From Caecitellus pseudoparvulus (Eukaryota; Bigyra: Bicosoecida), in NCBI GenBank assembly GCA_965644315.1, contig CBFFRQ010000018.1, positions 372,001 through 436,000 of the forward strand: 64,000 nt of DNA. Reading direction: 5' to 3'. Below the pieces are notes generated by a model. That model had not been told where the DNA came from and did no database searches. It was given only the letters and a program-made list of their open reading frames with translations. Each line of letters starts with the position of its first letter. Position 1 is the first letter of the stretch. A program made the translations under genes and the position numbers. Below are positions 1 to 12,696 of the stretch, piece by piece.

Positions 1-1569
<1,569 letters not shown>

Positions 1570-1692
1570 TCAGGTCAGAGGGGGGGTAGGGTGGGGGGGG
1601 CATTCATGCCCGTGCGCGTGTCAATTCACCTTTTTCGACACTGCCCACTCCGCTGCATGCGCGCCTGCGACCTGCGCCACGTGCGGCAGTGC

Positions 1693-3108
1693 ATGGAGTT
1701 TCACGTCAAAATCCGCAACGCGCCTGGAGCGAGGACTGCCGCTGCCCCAGAGCCTGCTGCCGCGTGGAGCGACATCGCCTTCGAGCCTGACATGGCAGAC
1801 TTGGAGGCTGGAGGCACTGCCAGCCATGCCAGCTACGCCCGCATGGACCGAGGCGGGGAGCCAGGCACCGCCCCTCCTCCCACCAGCATGGCCGGCAGCG
1901 CAATGGACGCCCTCTCATCCTGCGCTGCGGCAGTGGCACGGGCTGTGACAGACTGCTTCGGCGGGGGGGCAGCCTCCACTCCTGGCTCCAAGCCTCGTCA
2001 GGCAGACTTCCCCGCCCTCACAGTGGGCTCGGAGCCTCTTCGAGTGCTGCGCCTGGTAGGGGAGGGTGGCTTCGCCTACGTGTACCTGGGGCAGGGCGCC
2101 CGCAGCGGCAAGCAGTACGCCATCAAGCGCCTGCGGTGCCAGACACAAGAGCAAATCGCGCAAGCCCAGTGGGAGGTGTCGGTGCACCGAGAGCTGGCGC
2201 CTGGGCGCCCCCGCCTGCTGAAGCTGCACACAGCTGCCTTCCAGCCACTGGCCCCCACAGGTCAGGAGGCGTTCCTGGTGCTGGACTTCCACGGGGGCGG
2301 GACAGTGGACGACGTCCTGGCCTCGCGCCGCGCCCAAGCTGGCGTCACGCCCGCCGGCCACAGTCCCTGGTGCTACCCTGAGCAGGAGGCACTGGCGCTG
2401 GCGCTTGGCGTGGTGGAGGGCATGGCGGCCTTCCACCACCACTCGCCTGCCTGGGCCCACAGGGACATCAAGCCCGGCAACATCCTCCTCTCAGACAGTG
2501 GCGCGCCGGTGTTGATGGATTTCGGCTCCACTGCCGTCGCCCGTGTGGCGGTGGCCACACACCAGGACAGCCTTCGCCTGCAAGAGACAGCGGCGGAGAA
2601 CTGCTCCATGGCCTACCGAGCGCCAGAGCTGTGGGACCCCCCCACACGCACGACCGTGACGGAGGCCACGGACATCTGGGCCTTTGGCTGCACTCTGTAC
2701 GCGTTGGCGTTTGGCTTCTCGCCGTTTGAGGTGAAGTGGGTGGTGCCGCGCTCCGAGGCCAGTGCGGGGGCTGAGCCACCGGCACCACCCGGCAGCAGCG
2801 ACGCGCGGGTGACCATCGGAGGCAGCGTGCCCCAGGTCGTGGATGTCACGCACCTGCGTGTGCTGGGCAGGGTCCCCTTCCCCGCCCAGCACCCCTACTC
2901 AAGCCACTTCACAGACCTGATCCTGGACTGCCTGGCGACGGACCCTGCCGCACGCCCCGACGCTGACGTGCTCATGGAGCGCATTCGAACGCTCATTGAT
3001 GTCGGCTCGCAGGGGGGGCATGCGGGTGAGGCGGGGGAGTTTGTGGGGGACGGCGCCGTGTACGGCAGCATGGCCTCCAAGCACGGCGCAGCTCATGAGA
3101 TATTCTGA
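1693..3108 (+). CDS. STK16/NAK-family-like serine/threonine kinase
   Basis: Single-exon reading frame of 471 codons if translation starts at 1693; an in-frame ATG at 1792 is an alternative. An Ala/Pro/Gly-rich N-terminal region of about 110 residues precedes the kinase domain. Motifs: loop [11 protein letters not shown], lysine in [22 protein letters not shown] in place of the usual DFG-hydrophobic, and [10 protein letters not shown] in the activation segment. The GEGGFAYV loop and the S-x-x-YRAPEL segment are typical of STK16/GAK/AAK (Numb-associated kinase) members, which act in membrane trafficking; a trafficking role is inference. The C-terminal lobe ends with [15 protein letters not shown]. 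No transmembrane segment or coiled coil is visible. Tail-to-head with the MAPK gene. Confidence 0.8.
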   Translation: MEFHVKIRNAPGARTAAAPEPAAAWSDIAFEPDMADLEAGGTASHASYARMDRGGEPGTAPPPTSMAGSAMDALSSCAAAVARAVTDCFGGGAASTPGSKPRQADFPALTVGSEPLRVLRLVGEGGFAYVYLGQGARSGKQYAIKRLRCQTQEQIAQAQWEVSVHRELAPGRPRLLKLHTAAFQPLAPTGQEAFLVLDFHGGGTVDDVLASRRAQAGVTPAGHSPWCYPEQEALALALGVVEGMAAFHHHSPAWAHRDIKPGNILLSDSGAPVLMDFGSTAVARVAVATHQDSLRLQETAAENCSMAYRAPELWDPPTRTTVTEATDIWAFGCTLYALAFGFSPFEVKWVVPRSEASAGAEPPAPPGSSDARVTIGGSVPQVVDVTHLRVLGRVPFPAQHPYSSHFTDLILDCLATDPAARPDADVLMERIRTLIDVGSQGGHAGEAGEFVGDGAVYGSMASKHGAAHEIF

Positions 3109-3452
3109 CGTTGCACCCCCTGCACAAAACGCGCCTGCTCAGTAGACCCCGGTGAGGGAGGACTTGGTCTGTTCGATTTGGATTCCAATGCAAGCTTGCC
3201 TGTGACAGGGCTTGCTGCCGCCTCTCCAGCAATGCAGCCAGGAGTTTCGCTGCCGTTTCACGATCGCCATGGACGTGTTTGACGCATGGCTTGCCATGGG
3301 CAGGGCGATAGCGCACCATGCTGCATGTGGAGGTGGGGCGAGGTGTGCATTCCTGGGGCCGCACATGTCTTGCACGCCACCTGCTCACGGGAGTGGCTCC
3401 GCCCGCAACGCAGGAGCATTGTTGTGCGTGGACTGAGTGGCTTCCCCCACAG

Positions 3453-4794
3453 CCGCTGCACGCTGGAGCAGTGCTACGCCTTGATGGCAAGCTTTGCAAA
3501 GTGCGTACCGAGCGGGACCCCCAACTTGCTTGCATTCCGCCGTCGTGACTCTGGCCACGCCACCTCCTGCAGAGCCTGCCCCGAGCCCAGCCTCAGCGTC
3601 GTCGCGCAAGCAGCAGCTGAGACAGCCAAGCTCCACCCTTGCCTGGCTGGGACCATCATGGCGTCCACCATGGCCCTCTTCCAGTCCTGGAGGTGGGATG
3701 ACTCCGTCACCTACTCTGGCCTGCGGGCAGCCACGCTGCAGTTCGCCGCGATGAGCCCCCCCCAGAGCCCTCTGGCTCCGCCCACCGCAGATGTACTGCT
3801 GGAAGCAGCTGCACACAGCCTGCACGCAAGCGCACGGCATGTCTTGACAGAAGTGTCCCGCAAAGAGGCCGCCTTCGCTGTGCTGGATGCGCTGCTGTCC
3901 GCTGTGCAGGGGGGTCGGGTCTCTCTCACGCCCCCCCTGCACATTCACTCCACCTTGGCATCGGCATGCTCCGTGACTTCCAGGCCTTCCGCCTGCACCT
4001 TCACCCTGCCCATGCCACGACAAGCCATCCTGCACGCCTGGGCTCGCACCCACGGAGCCCGTGCCCGTGTGCTCGTGCTGGGGGGTGCTCTCAAGCCCTC
4101 CTCAGCCGAATCAGCCGGGCGCGCGCTTCGTGCTCTGGCTGCAGCAGGCTGCACGGCCCTTCTCCTGCAGAAAGGCACACACAAGGCTTTCCAGGTCCAG
4201 GCATTCAGGGCAGGGGTGCTCATCCTGCCACACCTGGGGCTGGCACCCCTGCCTGACGCAGCGAGGTGCGTTGGCGGGCAGGTGGTCCCAGATGCTTCAG
4301 CCTTGGTCAGTTGGAGTGCAGAGCAGCTGGCGCAGTGCATGGGGGACGCAACGCTGAGGCTAGAGCCTTGTGCTGTGGAGCCTGGGAGGGCCCGGGTGTG
4401 GCTGCAGGGCGGGGAGTCCGCCCCACCCGCCATTTGCATTACGGCACCCACTGAGTGGCAGAGCAAGGCCATATCTTGCGCCGTGCGGTGCACAGCAACA
4501 GTGTTAGCGAGCATCGTCTCAGGGATTTCCACGGAAGGGCCGGTGAGGCCACATGTTCCGCTGCACGTGCTCGCAAGCGCAGCGGCGCAGGTGGCTGCGT
4601 TGCCGGCGCGGGTTCCACGTGGCGCTGCAACGCCGCTGTACACCGGGCCCCACCCAGTGCTGAGGATGGTGAGGACAATCACAGGCTTGGCATTGGAAGC
4701 AGGGGCGTTGGTGGTTTCCCGGCCCTCCGCCTCACTGACCTCCTGCGGGGCAGGGAAGCCGCAAGTCCCCGTCGCTCTTTGGCAGGGGTCTTGA
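3453..4794 (+). CDS. MKKS: Divergent group II chaperonin resembling MKKS (BBS6); 5' end unresolved
   Basis: Reading frame ending at a TGA at 4792-4794. It was recognised by its order of weak motifs compared with recalled MKKS: SGTPNLLAF near the N-terminus (MKKS GPSG), a conserved HPCL/HPIL step, an apical-domain stretch ALLLQKGTHKAF followed by HLGLAPLPDAARCVGGQ (MKKS LVLCQKVIH...IGVTLMEPLTKMTGTQ), and a tryptophan-centred W-x-x-K-x-x-x-C-A helix. Canonical CCT ATPase motifs (GDGTT, GGG) are not seen, as expected for BBS chaperonins, which assemble the BBSome with CCT. The frame opens at a plausible acceptor (AG at 3451-3452), so at least one upstream exon is missing from this model; ATG 3484 is the first internal start. 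Alternative: another diverged CCT-like protein such as BBS10 or BBS12. Confidence 0.45.
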
Positions 4795-5085
4795 GCAGGG
4801 TCACGTGCGTGCCTGGGAGTACGACGTGTTGCATTGGCAGGTGTAAATTCAAAATCACGCACCATACGGCACTGGAGAAAGAGGTTGCTTGGGTGGCCGC
4901 GCGAGAGGCCCCACACCACCCCCTGCTTCCGGCTCGCCGCGAAGGGTGGGCTTGCGGTTCCACACCAGGGCCAGGCAGTCACCAGGCAAAGCGCACCGAC
5001 AGGTTGACTCCTCGAACAAGCCCCAGAGCGAAGGCTCCGCGTTTTTAGCAGGCGCACAGCACAGATAGTTGAAGTGACTTTCGCC

Positions 5086-7139
5086 ATGCGCGCCCTTTGT
5101 ACATTGCTGGCCTTGGCTGCGGCCACCGTCGCCTCTGGCTCTGCCGCGCTGAAGCTGCCCCTGCGCCGCCAACAGCATGACGTGAGCATGGCTGCGTACG
5201 CTCTGCCGTTGCGCTCTTTCTTCTCACGCACCTAATCTTTGCTTTCATAGGGTATCAAAATGGTGCCTAGACGACTGTTCGCGGAGGGCGCACCCATTTA
5301 CGGAGCATTCCGGGAGCTTGCGTGCGTCTGGCGTTTCATGCATGCAACGCGTACCTTCTGGCTCCAACACCGCAACGCCCCGTCGAGGCCCTCAGGTACT
5401 TCTACTCGGACGTGTGGGTCGGCACTCCACCCACCAAGTACTCCGTCATCACCGACACTGGTTCCACACTTATGGCTTTCCCGTGTGCGGACTGCCCCAA
5501 GTGTGGCAAGCACGAAGGGGGCAGGTACGACGGCACCAAGAGCAGCACTGCCAAGAAGGTCGGCTGCGGGTCTGGCTGCCCGGGTTCCTGTGACAACAGC
5601 CGCAGGCAGTGCTCCTACAGCCAGTCGTACACGGAGGGGTCGTCGCTGCGTGGCGTGTTCTGGGAGGACCAAGTCTGGGTGGGGGCCAAGGTCTCCCAGC
5701 CGGCAGAGGGCGAGTCAGGCAAGTACGGCATAAACTTCAAGTTTGGCTGCCACACGTACGAGAACGGGCTGTTCACAAGCCAGCTGGCCGACGGCATCAT
5801 GGGACTGGGCCGGGACGGCAAGAGCATCATTGCCGCTCTGCGCTCCTCTCAGCGCCTCGACAAACAGCTCTTTGGCATGTGCCTGTCCCTGAACGGGGGT
5901 GCCCTCACCCTGGGAGACATTGACACGTCGCTGCACACTGGGGAACTCAAGTGGCAGGCCTTCACGGGGCGGACCGGCTTCTACACCGTCGCCACCGGCG
6001 CTCTGCGGGTGGGCAACAACGTCGTCAAGTCCTCCGCCGCCACTGCCATCGTGGACAGCGGCACCTCTTTCACGTACCTGCCCGGGGCACACTATGCTGC
6101 ATTCATGGCTGCCATCAAGCCTGCAGCGGCCAGTGTCCCTGGCGCCACGCTCGCCACTGTGCGGGGCGAGGACCTGTGCTACCGCTTGTCCGACCCCGCC
6201 AAGCAGCTGCCCCAATTCCCCTCCATGGACCTGGCGGTCGGGGCCCTGACTTTCCACGTCCGCCCCGAGCACCTGTTCTTCAACATGGTGTGGGATGGCG
6301 ACAACGTCTTCTGCCTGGGGGTGTACAACAACGGCGGCTCCTCCGGCGTCATCGGTGCCAACGCCATGATGGGCTACGATGTCATCTTTGACCTGGAGCA
6401 GAACCGCCTGGGGCTGGCCCCTGCCACTTGCACCCAGCCGGCAGCAGCCCACGATTTGGGGGAGAAAGCTGCCGCATCCCCCGCGGCGCAGCCTTCAGGG
6501 GAGCCCACTGTGAGTCCTGCCCCTGCTGCTGCGTCGCCCTCCGCTGCTGCACCAGCGTCTTCCACGTCAGCTGCTTCAGCGTCACCAACCCACGTGCCCG
6601 CTGAGTCCCCCTCCCAACCTGCCCAGGCGGCACCTTCCCCTGCAGCTGGGGCTGCCTCCCCCACTGCCACCACCTCACCTGCTGCACAGGGCGAAGTGGG
6701 CGAGAGCCAGACAGGAGGCACCAGTGTGCCCACTGACCTGCACTGGCAAACTCAGGAGCCCAGCTCTGTGTTTGGCGCAGGCTTCGCGGCTGGCTTTGCT
6801 GTGCTGCTGGCCATTGGCTTGACAGCCCTCGGCTGCGTGAACTGCCGTCGCTCGTACTGCTCGTGCGGGGGCCTGGTGCTGCTCAGCACCAGCAGTCAGT
6901 TGTGGGTCAGCATGGTGGACGCCCAAGCTCGCGGTGCGGTCGCGTCAGCCACCACAGCCACAGGCTCCAAGTTCACGGACCGGGAAGGGGAGGACAGCAA
7001 ACCCTCGGCCGCCCCGGCAGCTTCCATCAACACACCCCAGACTGGCACCTTAGATGCAGACGTTGAGGCTCAGGTGTCTCTGGCACAAGCTGCAGCAGAC
7101 TCACATCCAGCAGATGCGGACGTGTTTGACAGCGAGTGA
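5086..7139 (+). CDS. Type I membrane pepsin-like aspartyl protease, plasmepsin V/ASP5-like
   Basis: Exons 5086-5181, 5251-5321 and 5396-7139 give 636 residues. A signal peptide (MRALCTLLALAAATVASGSA) is followed by only about 35 residues before the protease fold, so any propeptide is short. Active-site motifs DTGS (about residue 76) and DSGT (about 276) are both intact. After the first motif comes a cysteine-rich block (FPCADCPKCGKH, then GCGSGCPGSC, then QSYTEGSSLRG) and later LADGIMGLG; this arrangement is the one known from plasmepsin V and Toxoplasma ASP5, which process proteins in the ER or Golgi. A long Ala/Pro/Ser linker leads to one transmembrane helix (about 514-537) and a cysteine-bearing cytosolic tail. 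The motifs are seen; the secretory-pathway location follows from signal peptide plus anchor; substrates are unknown. Confidence 0.85.
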
Positions 7140-7328
7140 GGCGCCCCTCGCCGCCTCAGTGCCCAGCGCAGCTCAGCTCAATGCACACTTTCTCGACTTG
7201 CATGGCACTGCCCAACCAACGGCAGAGAGCTGGGGTGCCTAGCAGGAAACGTCACTCGTCCTGCTCACCGCTGTGCTGTCGCAAGCAGTGGTTGTGGTTG
7301 GTCGCTGCGGCAGTGCTGTGTCGTCAAC

Positions 7329-10300
7329 ATGGGTGCCGCCAAGGCTTACGAGTCCAAGTCGCGGTTCAGCCGCATGTGGCAAGATAGGTGCGACTGATCC
7401 ACTCAACCTGGCCAGCCCCGCCTGCCCCTTTTTAACGAAATGACGCCGCTGCGCCCGCTGCAGACGCGTTCAGCTTGTCATTGCTGGGCTGAGTGTCATC
7501 ATGCTGGTGTGGGGCGTCACTGGCGGCAAGGGCAAAGGCCTGCGCTCCATCGTGGAAAGTGCAGTGGTGGACACGGACTTGCCTGTCATTGACGAGGTCT
7601 TCCAGCCCACGCCAGGCCCGCTGAACACTCCCCACGGCGGGAAGCTGGTGAACCTGGTGGTGGAGGGGGACGAAGCCAAGGCTGCCGTGCGTGGCATGGG
7701 CTGCCCCCTGCCGGGTCTCGTATGCGTGTAGCGTCACCTGCTCCCCACCTGGCTTTTATCGCAGTTGCTGACGTCTGCCCAGGACCTGCCGTCGTGGACT
7801 CTGACTTTGCGCCAGCAGTGCGATATTGAGCTGCTGATGAGCGGTGGCTTCTCACCCATTGACCAGTTCATGGACAAGGCAACCTATGACAGCGTGGTGA
7901 AGGACATGCACTTGGGGTCCAAGTATGATGACGCGGTGTGGCCCATGCCCATCACGCTGGACGTCACTTCCGAGGTGAGGCAGGCACTCTGCGGATTTTG
8001 AGCAAACGCCTGCAGGTGTTTAGCGAGCCCCCAACCGCGCGACAGCGCCTGCAAGCATGAGCCTGCTGGGCATGGGCCCTTTCTTACTTGTTGCTGCTGT
8101 CCGCCCTCACCCTTGGCTGGCACACCTATCACGCTGCACGGCAGCGGCTCCACGTGGCAACAAGCATGCCGCCTTCTGGCTTGTGCGGCGCCGCGTGTCA
8201 CCCCGTGCCTCCCCTCGCTTCCCAGTTTGGCAACACACTCAAACCTGGAGCAAAGATCGCCCTGCGTGACGAATTCTTCAACCTCATCGCCATCATGACC
8301 GTGCAGGAGACCTGGGTGCCCGACAAGGCCGTGGAAGCGCAGGGCGTCTTCCGCACGACAGACCAGAGCCACCCTGGCGTGGACTACCTCATGAACATGG
8401 CTGGGCCTGTGTACGTCTCGGGTTCCCTGCAAGGGGTGCAGCTGCCCCTGCACTATGACTTCCTGGACCTGCGCCGCACCCCGACAGAGCTGCGCAGCCA
8501 TGTCAAGGGTCTGGGCTGGAGCAACTTCCTCGCCTTCCAGACTCGCAACCCCATGCACCGCGCGCACATTGAGCTGACTCGCCTGGCAGCGGAACAGACC
8601 AACCTCGGCGTGGTCATCCACCCTGTCGTCGGCATGACCAAGCCTGGTGACGTCTCATACCATGTCCGGGTGCTTTGCTACAAGACCATGATCGCAACAC
8701 ACAAGTACTACAAGCGCAAGGGGGTGGTGCTGTCCCTGCTCCCCCTCGCCATGCGCATGGCAGGCCCCCGAGAGGCCCTGTGGCATGCTCTCATCCGCAA
8801 GAACCACGGCGCGTCCCACTTCATCGTGGGGCGCGACCACGCTGGCTGCAAAAACGCCGCTGGGGAGGACTTCTACGGCGCCTACGACGCGCAGGAACTG
8901 GTGGCGTCCGTCAACGACAAGATCGGCATCACCATTGTGCCCTTCCAGAAGGTGGTCTTCGTGCCGTCCCTGCAGAAGTACCTGCCGCAGGACAAGGTGC
9001 CGCCCAACACAGAGACTATCTCCATCTCTGGCACCAAGTTCCGCGCCATGATGGCTGCTGGCTCCGCCATCCCTGCCTGGTTCTCCGAGCCCAAGGTCAT
9101 CAAGATTCTGCAGACAGTGGCGCCGCCCCGCCCTCGCCGTGGCTTCGCCATCTTCTTCACGGGGCTGTCGGGCGGCGGCAAGACCACCATCTCCCACGCG
9201 CTCATCTCCCGCCTCCGGGAGCTGGTGCCCACCCGCCACCTGACCATCCTGGACGGAGACGTCGCACGCACACACCTGAGCAAGGAGCTGGGTTTCTCCG
9301 TCGCTGACCGCAACACCAACGTTGCGCGCATGGGGTATGTTGCTTCGGAGGTGGTGCGCCACGGTGGCATCGCCATTGCCAGCACAATTTCCCCCTTCGA
9401 GAAGGCGCGCGCTGAGAGCCGTGCCCTGGTGCAGGCGGCAGGTGGGGCCTTTGTCTTGGTGCACGTCTCCACGTCTGTCCGCGTTTGCGCTCAGCGCGAC
9501 GTGAAGGGGCTGTATGCAAAGGCGGACGCGGGCAAGCTGCCGCTCACTGGCGTTGCGCACCCATACGAATTGCCGGACTCGCCAGACCTTGTCATCAATG
9601 CGGACGTGGTTGAGGTGGACAAGTCAGTGCGTGCCATCCTGCGCTGGCTGAACGAGAACGAGTACTTGGAGGACGCCACAGTGGGCAGCGACGTGACCCA
9701 CTTTGACCTGCAGGCACTGGGCCTGAGCACCACAGGTGTCGTGGACGTCTCTGCACGCCAGTGCAACTTGCTGCCAGCCGGCACCGCTGGCAGCAAGCTG
9801 CCTCGACTGGTGGTGGTGGTGGCCCCCACGGCCTCCCGTGTCTCAGCCATCACTGACGAAGCATACCGTGGTGCAATTGCGGGGGACTACGCCGCCGAGT
9901 GGATGGGTGTCATGGACATGTGGGGGGCCAAGCACCCTGGTGACTCCAAGGCAGCCCTGCGCATGACCTTGACGAGTGAGAACGTCGACGACGCGGCGTC
10001 CTCTGTGCTGAGTGCCAGGGGCGTGAAGCCTGAGGATGGCGCCAGCGTCCACCAGTTGGTGGTGGAGGATGACCGCACCGAAGTTGCGTGGGGCCTGTGG
10101 ACTGCCGTGCGCACGTCAGCTGCCACGACGGCCGGCGTGGAGAAGTCTGTCTTGGAGAGCAACCTTGTGCAGCGTGTGAGCGAGATCCCAGGTGCGCCTG
10201 AGCACGTCTTGGTGTCGGCACCGGCTGAGGCGCTGCAGTACCTGCCAAACTTCTTGCGCATGGACCCTTGCGCCAGCGCCATTATTTTGGCTGATGATAG

Positions 10301-10481
10301 TGGTGAGGCACCCAAAGGCATGTCCAGCTCTGCATGGAGCCAGTACGTATCTGCTGCCCAGAAGCTGCGCTCCACCTTCATCACACGGGTGTCTTTGCTG
10401 GATGCCAAGGGTAAGCAGGCACAGAGCCAGAACCCCCACGCAGCTGATGCAGAGCAGCTCTTGGCTGGCCATGCAGCCTAG
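7329..10481 (+). CDS. Membrane-anchored ATP sulfurylase-APS kinase fusion (PAPS synthase) with extra C-terminal domain
   Basis: Makes APS from ATP and sulfate, then phosphorylates it to PAPS. Exons 7329-7387, 7464-7686, 7765-7974 and 8226-10481 give 915 residues. The N-terminus is a short basic segment followed by a hydrophobic helix (VQLVIAGLSVIMLVWGV, about residues 22-38) with no signal peptide cleavage pattern, suggesting a type II anchor. The sulfurylase part carries QTRNPMHRAH (about 268) and GRDHAG (about 366). The kinase part carries an intact P-loop GLSGGGKTT (about 478), DGDVARTHL (about 507) and a complete downstream core, so unlike fungal sulfurylase tails it should be catalytic. 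Residues about 645-915 match no family I recognise and lack pyrophosphatase motifs. Order is sulfurylase then kinase, the reverse of animal PAPSS. The intron at 7975-8225 is unusually long (251 bp). Confidence 0.9.
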
Positions 10482-10584
10482 GTAGCCACAATCCATACCC
10501 CACCAGAGCTCTGTATGTGAGTTTTCATCCCAGACAGCATTGATTGCCTGGTCTCGTGATGAGCTGGAAGGGAGGGCAGTGTGC

Positions 10585-12687
10585 ATGGCGGGGCAGGCAA
10601 GTGATTTCCGCATCCAGGCTGGGGCAAGCACCTGCTCTCTTCACCGAGCCCTGGAGGTGATCCTTGCAAATCGCTGGATTTCATGGCTTGATACATGCTC
10701 TTTGCGTGCGGCAAGCTCGGAAACATGCGCTGTCGCGTGCAGGTCGATCCGGAAGCTGGCGTTTCGCCCTCCACTGCCCTGCGCCGCTGGCCCGGCCCAT
10801 GCCCCTCCAACGAGACCGCTACCATCCCTGGCCCCAGCGCTGCTGGAGTATGTTGTGGACTTGAGACATGCACGTGAAGTGCTGCTCTTGGGTGACATTT
10901 CACGCGGTGCCTATCTGCTTGCCAGCCACCTCAAGCACCTACCACACAGCACGACAAGCCTCAGGTGCTCAGCACTTGCTTGTGCCATTCCCCACGAGCA
11001 CCACCCGGGAGGGTTCGTGCAAGCTGCGATACACTGCGCTGGGGACTTTAAGCTGCCAAGCAGCTTGGAGAGCCTGGAGCTGCTGAGGCCCCGCCAAGCT
11101 CGAAGTGTGGATGGCACAGACATCGCAGCGGCACTGCTACGATCAGACCTTCCCAGCCTCCGCTCCTTGGCCCTCCCCGGCTGGGACCTCTGGGGGAGTG
11201 AGGCAGCAGATCAAGCCTTTTCACAAGCGCTGGGGTCCTTCTCGGCACTGCAGACCCTCACCATTGGTTGCAGAGGAGGGGAAGCTGGTCGGGCCGACAG
11301 AGTGGCCTGCAGCATTGCAGCTGCACACAGCCTCACACAGCTGCGACAGCTTCAGCTGGTAGATGTACATGTACAGTGTTCGGGTTTGCCTGCCGCTAGC
11401 GAAGCGCCATTGGAGTCCCTGTGCCTTGACGGGGTGCGCCTGTGCTGTGACGCGCAAGCAGATGTGAACGGCCTGGCAGCCTGGCTGGCTGCGTGTCCGT
11501 TGCGGACGCTAAGCCTGAGCCATGTCAACGTGGGAACAGTGGCCTCCCCTGCCATTGCCACAGCCCTGCACGCCCTCGCACCCACTTTAGTGGAGCTGAG
11601 GCTTGACTGTTGCTACCTCCCTGCGGCTGCTGTGCGTGGCCAGCTCGGCATTGCCCTCGCAGCGTGCAGAGGACTATCGAGCGTATCTCTGCAGGCGCTT
11701 CCCAGTGATGGAGACGTGCTCTTCCCAGTCATCAAGCGCCTGCCCCTTTTGCTCTCATTGGACTTGAGTCACAGCCCTAGCCTGCTGCGGGGCACAAAAG
11801 CGGCACGCTTCTGCCGCTGCGTTGCACCCCACGCGGCAGCGCTTCACACACTTCGACTCGCTGGCTGCGGGATGAGCACACAAGGCATGCAAGTCCTTTC
11901 TTTGGCCCTCTCGCAAGGGCCCACATTAAGCTTGTCTTGCCTTGACTTGCGGAGCAACGCCATTGGCAGTGACGACGGCGCGACGGCCCTGATGCACCTG
12001 CTGGCACGGAGCAGCGCTTGGAGTGAGGTGTCTGTCGAGGCCTGTGGACTGCAACCGGTGGGGGTCACCAAGGCCTGCTTAGGTTTGGTCGCAGGGGGCT
12101 GCAACGCGCTGGGGTGCCTCCGCCTCGGCAGCAACCCACCCGCTTCAGCCTTCTCACAGCACTTGGCGAATCCTCACATGGATGCAGGTGCGGAAGCCCT
12201 TGCCAGTGCATTTGAAGATGCAGAAATAGGGGCCAGCGAAGTGGTGGAGCAAGCGCGAGCGAGTGACCTCTTTCACCTTGATGTTGGTCCAGAAGGAGTG
12301 TGCAGTGCAGCCCTCGCTGCTGTATGTGCTGCGGCACCCAAGCTGACCAGCTTGCATATCGGGCACAATCACGCTCCTGCACCGATGGTCTCGTGTGTGA
12401 TGGCCGCACTGGAGGCCTCTGGTGCGGCGCAGCACCTGAGCTGTCTCGATTTGGACGAGTGTGACGTGCGCGACGAGCATCTGCAGGGCATGCTGCCTAC
12501 AGATGCTTCTGGAGCATGGCACAGCCTGCAGCGCCTGCATATTCGCGGCTGCAGTGGCACGTCGTCCGATAGCATCTTGGCGCTGAGTAGGGCGCTGCCC
12601 TCCGTCACAGTGGAGACGAACAAGGTGTCAAAAGAGCGCCTTGCCGCAGTTGCACTGTGTGACGCCCCTACGGGAGAGCTCGGCTAA
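10585..12687 (+). CDS. Leucine-rich-repeat (RNI-like) protein
   Basis: Open frame of 700 codons from ATG 10585 to TAA 12685-12687; a 5' intron cannot be excluded because the first 90 residues look poorly coding. From about residue 150 on there are repeated L-x-x-L-x-L units (for example LPSLRSLALPG, LRTLSLSHVNVG, LSCLDLRSNAIG, LSCLDLDECDV) spaced about 25-30 residues, typical of ribonuclease-inhibitor-type LRRs found in scaffolds and regulators. No kinase, F-box or transmembrane segment is seen. Its stop codon lies only 9 bp from the stop of the convergent SET gene. Function not assignable. Confidence 0.65.
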   Translation: MAGQASDFRIQAGASTCSLHRALEVILANRWISWLDTCSLRAASSETCAVACRSIRKLAFRPPLPCAAGPAHAPPTRPLPSLAPALLEYVVDLRHAREVLLLGDISRGAYLLASHLKHLPHSTTSLRCSALACAIPHEHHPGGFVQAAIHCAGDFKLPSSLESLELLRPRQARSVDGTDIAAALLRSDLPSLRSLALPGWDLWGSEAADQAFSQALGSFSALQTLTIGCRGGEAGRADRVACSIAAAHSLTQLRQLQLVDVHVQCSGLPAASEAPLESLCLDGVRLCCDAQADVNGLAAWLAACPLRTLSLSHVNVGTVASPAIATALHALAPTLVELRLDCCYLPAAAVRGQLGIALAACRGLSSVSLQALPSDGDVLFPVIKRLPLLLSLDLSHSPSLLRGTKAARFCRCVAPHAAALHTLRLAGCGMSTQGMQVLSLALSQGPTLSLSCLDLRSNAIGSDDGATALMHLLARSSAWSEVSVEACGLQPVGVTKACLGLVAGGCNALGCLRLGSNPPASAFSQHLANPHMDAGAEALASAFEDAEIGASEVVEQARASDLFHLDVGPEGVCSAALAAVCAAAPKLTSLHIGHNHAPAPMVSCVMAALEASGAAQHLSCLDLDECDVRDEHLQGMLPTDASGAWHSLQRLHIRGCSGTSSDSILALSRALPSVTVETNKVSKERLAAVALCDAPTGELG

Positions 12688-12696
12688 CGTGTGCAT

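Noticed and set aside
3945-5231. Minus-strand frame of 428 codons opposite the MKKS-like gene
   Set aside because: Composition is low-complexity Ala/Arg/Ser with no family pattern, while the plus frame follows chaperonin motif order. The choice is less certain than for the other shadows.
9660-10481. Inorganic pyrophosphatase as third domain of the sulfurylase-kinase fusion
   Set aside because: The acidic metal-site motifs of soluble pyrophosphatases are not present.
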